The notes under the pieces: model-generated | What the model was told of the DNA's origin: nothing | The model's input: the letters and a program-made list of their open reading frames with translations, nothing else | Database searches by the model: none | Program-made: the position numbers and the translations under genes | Shown: one piece after another, positions 60,982-64,000 of the stretch | Position numbering within the stretch: position 1 is the first letter of the stretch | How the letters are laid out: the number at the start of each line of letters is the position of its first letter | Assembly (NCBI RefSeq): GCF_003014735.1 | Contig: NZ_PYAX01000007.1 | Location: 310,001-374,000, forward strand | From: Saccharothrix carnea | Lineage (GTDB): Bacteria; Actinomycetota; Actinomycetes; Mycobacteriales; Pseudonocardiaceae | Length of the DNA: 64,000 bases | Reading direction: 5' to 3'

Positions 60982-62558
60982 GTCCCCGCCTGGCCTGGTC
61001 GCTCGCCGCCCTGCTGCCCCTGGCGTTCCTGGGGGTGTTCTTCGCGTGGCCGGTGCTGGCGATCGTCGGCCTCGGCCTGGGCGAGGGCGGCGTGCTGCCG
61101 GTCCTGGCCCGCGCCGACACGTGGGACCTGGTCGCGTTCACCCTCGGCCAGGCCGCCGCGGCGACGGCGTTGGCGCTGGTCACGGGCCTGCCGGTGGCGT
61201 TCCTGCTGGCCCGCTGCCGGGTGCGGGGCACGGGTCTGGTGCGGGCGGCGGTGATGGTGCCGTTCGTGCTGCCGACCGTGGTGGTGGGGTTGGCGTTCCG
61301 GGCGTTGTGGCCGGACGGCGGTGTGCTGCCGATCGTGCTGGCCAACGCGTTCTTCAACGTCGCCGTGGTCGCCCGCACGGTCGGCGGCCTGTGGGCCCGG
61401 GTCGACCGGCGGGCGGAGGACGCGGCACGGGCACTGGGCGCGTCCCGCGTCCGCGCGTTCACCTCCGTGGTGCTGCCGTCGTTGGCGCCGGCGATCGGGT
61501 CGGCGGCGTCGGTGGTGTTCCTGTTCTGCGCCACCAGCTTCGGCGTGGTGCTGGTCCTCGGCGGTGCGCGCCACCGCACGTTGGAGACCGAGATCTACCT
61601 GCGCACGGTGGAGCTGTTCGACCTGTCGGGCGCGGCCGCGCTGTCGTTGCTGCAGTTCGTCGCCGTGATCGCGGTGCTGGTCGTCGGCGGTCTGGCGCGT
61701 CGCCGCCGGGAGAAGGCACTGCCGCTGCGGATCGAGCCACCGCGTCGGCCCACCGGCGGCGAGTGGGGCGTGGTCGTGGCGGCGTGGCTGGTGGTGGCGG
61801 CGCTGCTCGCGCCCGTCGTCGGCCTGATCGCCAGGTCCCTGGCCACCGACGACGGCTGGAGCCTCGCCGGGTACGCGGCGCTGACGGGCACGGGGGAGCG
61901 CGGCACGCTGGCCGTGTCCGGGTTGGACGCGGCGCTGAACTCCGTGCGGGTGGCCACCGACGCCACCGCGGTCGCGCTGCTGGTCGGCGTGACGTCCGCG
62001 GTGGTCCTGGTGGGCCTGCGGCGGCACGGGTCGTGGTTCGCGGAGACCCTGGACACGGCGCTGATGCTGCCGCTGGGGGTGTCCGCGGTGACGCTCGGCT
62101 TCGGCTACCTGGTCACGATGGACGCCCTGCCGGGCGATTTCCGCACCTCGCCGCTGCTGGTGCCGCTGGCGCAGGCGCTGGTGGTGACGCCGCTGATCGT
62201 GCGGATCGTGCTGCCGGTGCTGCGCGCGGTGGACGAACGGCTGCGGCAGGCGGCGGCGACGTTGGGCGCGAGCCCCTGGCGGGTGTGGCGCGAGGTCGAC
62301 TTCCCGTTGGCGGCGCGGTCGCTGGTGGCGGCGGCCGGGTTCGGGTTCGTGGTGGCGCTGGGCGAGTTCGGCGCGACGAGCTTCCTGGCCAGGCCGGACG
62401 CGCCGACGCTGCCGGTGGTGATCGCGCGGCTGATGTCGCGGCCGGGCGAGGTGAACAGCCAGATGGCTTATGCGGCGTGCGCGTTGCTGATGGTGGTGAC
62501 CACGGTGGCCGTGCTGCTGATCGAGCGGTTGCGCGTGCCGAGCGGCGGGGAGTTCTGA
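60957..62558 (+). CDS. thiP: Thiamine ABC transporter permease
   Basis: A 533-residue double permease with about twelve helices in two homologous halves, each with an EAA-type loop: Ala-Ala-Arg-Ala-Leu-Gly-Ala-Ser (about 160) and Gln-Ala-Ala-Ala-Thr-Leu-Gly-Ala-Ser (about 433). GTG 60957 overlaps thiB by 25 bp and has no clear ribosome site, so translational coupling is likely; CTG 60978 is a less likely start. The stop overlaps thiQ. Specificity is taken from the riboswitch and neighbours. Confidence 0.9.
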   Translation: MAHVGAGLSPRLAWSLAALLPLAFLGVFFAWPVLAIVGLGLGEGGVLPVLARADTWDLVAFTLGQAAAATALALVTGLPVAFLLARCRVRGTGLVRAAVMVPFVLPTVVVGLAFRALWPDGGVLPIVLANAFFNVAVVARTVGGLWARVDRRAEDAARALGASRVRAFTSVVLPSLAPAIGSAASVVFLFCATSFGVVLVLGGARHRTLETEIYLRTVELFDLSGAAALSLLQFVAVIAVLVVGGLARRRREKALPLRIEPPRRPTGGEWGVVVAAWLVVAALLAPVVGLIARSLATDDGWSLAGYAALTGTGERGTLAVSGLDAALNSVRVATDATAVALLVGVTSAVVLVGLRRHGSWFAETLDTALMLPLGVSAVTLGFGYLVTMDALPGDFRTSPLLVPLAQALVVTPLIVRIVLPVLRAVDERLRQAAATLGASPWRVWREVDFPLAARSLVAAAGFGFVVALGEFGATSFLARPDAPTLPVVIARLMSRPGEVNSQMAYAACALLMVVTTVAVLLIERLRVPSGGEF

Positions 62559-63529
62559 TGTCGTTGCACCTCGACGGGCTGACCGTGGCCTACGGTCCGG
62601 TCACCGCGGTGTCCGGAGTGGACTTGACGATCGCGGACGGCGAGGTGGTGGCGCTGCTGGGTCCGTCCGGGTGCGGCAAGTCGACGCTGCTGCGCGCCGT
62701 GGCCGGCCTGGAACCGGCCACCGCGGGCACGGTGTCGTGGGACGGCGCGGACCTGGCCGGGACACCCGTGCACCGCCGCGGTTTCGGCCTGGTGTTCCAG
62801 GACGGCCAGCTGTTCCCGCACCGGGACGTGGCGGGCAACGTGGCGTTCGGCCTGCGGATGGGCCGGGTGGAGCGCGAGGCGCGGGCGAAGCGCGTCACCG
62901 AGCTGCTGGACCTGGTCGGCCTGGCCGGCTACCACTCCCGCCGGGTGACCGAGCTGTCCGGCGGCGAGCAGCAGCGGGTCGCGCTGGCCCGTGCCCTCGC
63001 GCCCCGCCCGAAGCTGCTCCTGCTGGACGAACCGCTGTCCGCGCTGGACCGGGCGTTGCGCGAGCAGCTGGCGCTGGACCTGGCCCGGTTGCTGCGCGAG
63101 GCGGGCGCGACCGCGCTGGTGGTGACGCACGACCACGACGAGGCGTTCACGCTGGCCGACCGGGTGGCGGTGATGCGCGCGGGCCGGATCGTGCAGGTCG
63201 GCGTGCCGACCGAAGTGTGGCGCAAACCGACCGATGTGGACACCGCCCGGTTCCTGGGCTGCGGCAAGGTCCTGGCCCCCGACGCCGCCGAACGCCTGGT
63301 GGGCGTGCGCGCACGGGTCGGCCTGCGTGCGACGGCGCTGCGCACCGACCCCACCGGCCCGATCGAGGCGGAGGTGCTGGAACGCGTCCACCGCCGCGAC
63401 CACGTGCGGCTGCTCGTGCGGCTGGCCGGCGAGGACTTCGAGGCCGTGGCCCCGGTCGCCGAACCACCGTCACCCGGCGACCGGGTCACCCTGGCCGTGG
63501 ACCACGACGGCGTCGCGGTCATCGGCTGA
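62558..63529 (+). CDS. thiQ: Thiamine ABC transporter ATP-binding protein
   Basis: A 323-residue ATPase. Walker A Gly-Pro-Ser-Gly-Cys-Gly-Lys-Ser-Thr (about 35), signature Leu-Ser-Gly-Gly-Glu-Gln-Gln-Arg (about 132), Walker B Leu-Leu-Leu-Leu-Asp-Glu-Pro-Leu-Ser and H-loop Thr-His-Asp. Beyond about residue 230 a TOBE-like regulatory extension follows, longer than in E. coli ThiQ. ATG overlaps the thiP stop. Last gene of the riboswitch operon; its end overlaps the convergent acetyltransferase gene by 11 bp. Confidence 0.92.
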   Translation: MSLHLDGLTVAYGPVTAVSGVDLTIADGEVVALLGPSGCGKSTLLRAVAGLEPATAGTVSWDGADLAGTPVHRRGFGLVFQDGQLFPHRDVAGNVAFGLRMGRVEREARAKRVTELLDLVGLAGYHSRRVTELSGGEQQRVALARALAPRPKLLLLDEPLSALDRALREQLALDLARLLREAGATALVVTHDHDEAFTLADRVAVMRAGRIVQVGVPTEVWRKPTDVDTARFLGCGKVLAPDAAERLVGVRARVGLRATALRTDPTGPIEAEVLERVHRRDHVRLLVRLAGEDFEAVAPVAEPPSPGDRVTLAVDHDGVAVIG

Positions 63530-64000
63530 GCTGCAGCACGAGCTCGTACTCCACGTCCCCGTGCTCGGCGCCCTCGATGTAGTCGGGCCACTCCTCGTGG
63601 AACGTCCGCACGTACCGCAGCCCGACCTTCTCCAGCACCCGCCGCGACCCGGCGTTCACCGTCATCGCGTACGCCACGACCCGGGTCAACCCGACCGCGC
63701 GCCCGTGCTCCACCAGCGCCGCCGCGCCCTCCGTCGCGTACCCGCGGCCCCAGTGGTCCGGGTGCAACCGGTACCCCAGCTCGGCCACACCCGGCTCCAC
63801 CGCGCTCAGCTCGAACCACCCGACGAAGTCCCCCGACTCCTTCAGGTGCGCGGCCCACCAGCCGCCACCGAGCAGCTTGGGCAGCACGACCCGCTCCACG
63901 TCGGCCCGCGACACCGGCTTGCCGTCCTCGATGTACCGCATCACCCGGGCCTCGCCCAGCAGCCGCGCCACATCGTCCACATCGGACTCTTCGAACCCGC
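63519..64000 (-). CDS. GNAT-family N-acetyltransferase (5' end outside window)
   Basis: The frame runs to the window edge: codons before the internal GTG 63980 (Gly-Phe-Glu-Glu-Ser-Asp) continue the usual RimJ/RimL N-terminus, so the start lies beyond 64000. Visible are Val-Met-Arg-Tyr-Ile, Leu-Gly-Tyr-Arg-Leu-His-Pro and the acetyl-CoA loop Trp-Gly-Arg-Gly-Tyr-Ala-Thr-Glu-Gly, then Asn-Ala-Gly-Ser-Arg-Arg-Val-Leu-Glu-Lys-Val-Gly-Leu. Substrate unknown. Confidence 0.88.
   Translation of the reverse strand, partial: GFEESDVDDVARLLGEARVMRYIEDGKPVSRADVERVVLPKLLGGGWWAAHLKESGDFVGWFELSAVEPGVAELGYRLHPDHWGRGYATEGAAALVEHGRAVGLTRVVAYAMTVNAGSRRVLEKVGLRYVRTFHEEWPDYIEGAEHGDVEYELVLQLSR

Overview
The window is high-GC actinobacterial chromosome. 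Mycothiol S-conjugate amidase (Mca), a two-subunit exonuclease VII, a GlpX-type FBPase, LigB, a MoxR/MocR- and SARP-rich regulator set, many GTG starts and start/stop overlaps all fit an actinomycete. The Mca-GreA-DUF4307 neighbourhood and the type of integrated element suggest Pseudonocardiaceae (Saccharothrix/Actinosynnema/Lentzea-like); that family call is inference. I see no rRNA, tRNA, CRISPR array or intact insertion sequence.

Layout. 1-9.8 kb: end of an Lrp/AsnC regulator, greA, a DUF4307 membrane protein, mca with a small membrane protein, then a divergent two-gene unit (metallophosphoesterase plus a 1179-residue trypsin-STAND NTPase-propeller protein), a YyaL/DUF255 thioredoxin-domain protein and a conserved hypothetical. 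9.8-19.1 kb: a complete 9.3-kb actinomycete integrative and conjugative element (AICE) of pSAM2 type, bounded by a 33-bp direct repeat. It is inserted at the 3' end of a hemolysin III/PAQR membrane-protein gene, whose last codons it restores. Its backbone is Nudix (Pif-like), GntR/KorSA repressor, four small genes, FtsK-like transfer ATPase, rolling-circle Rep, Xis and tyrosine integrase. At the attL end it carries two visibly AT-richer cargo genes: a HEPN-domain protein with an R-x4-H motif, and a fused barrel/PD-(D/E)XK nuclease/DUF2188 protein. This pair is my best candidate for an undescribed defence or conflict system.

19.1-29.3 kb: hemolysin III, cis-prenyltransferase, two tandem rodlin/chaplin-like secreted proteins sharing an upstream 15-bp element, a DUF885-type peptidase, PIN-PhoH ATPase behind a long structured leader, a Pr6Pr membrane protein, GuaB1, a MerR regulator divergent from an SDR-SnoaL fusion, and a strongly G-skewed repetitive intergenic block. 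29.3-42.2 kb: LigB, a MocR regulator divergent from an EamA exporter, fumarase, an FAD reductase, two compact L,D-transpeptidases, a secreted trypsin, GlpX, the xseA-hypothetical-xseB operon with a lipid-droplet-associated protein, and IspH. 42.2-64 kb: a decayed XRE/DUF397 pair, an ABC exporter, an AfsR/SARP regulator, SbcCD, RmuC, DUF6542, an ogt/Ada-AlkA alkylation-repair operon, YchF, an RHH-Doc toxin-antitoxin pair, Uma2, a 34-residue membrane peptide with its own terminator, a GT87 mannosyltransferase, pterin dehydratase, a TPP riboswitch with thiBPQ, and a GNAT acetyltransferase cut by the window end.

Functional grouping: DNA repair (LigB, XseAB, SbcCD, RmuC, Ogt, Ada-AlkA), central metabolism and isoprenoids (FumC, GlpX, IspH, cis-prenyltransferase), thiamine uptake (riboswitch-thiBPQ), cell-envelope genes (L,D-transpeptidases, rodlin-like proteins, GT87), and several conflict-type loci (AICE cargo, trypsin-STAND, RHH-Doc, Uma2).
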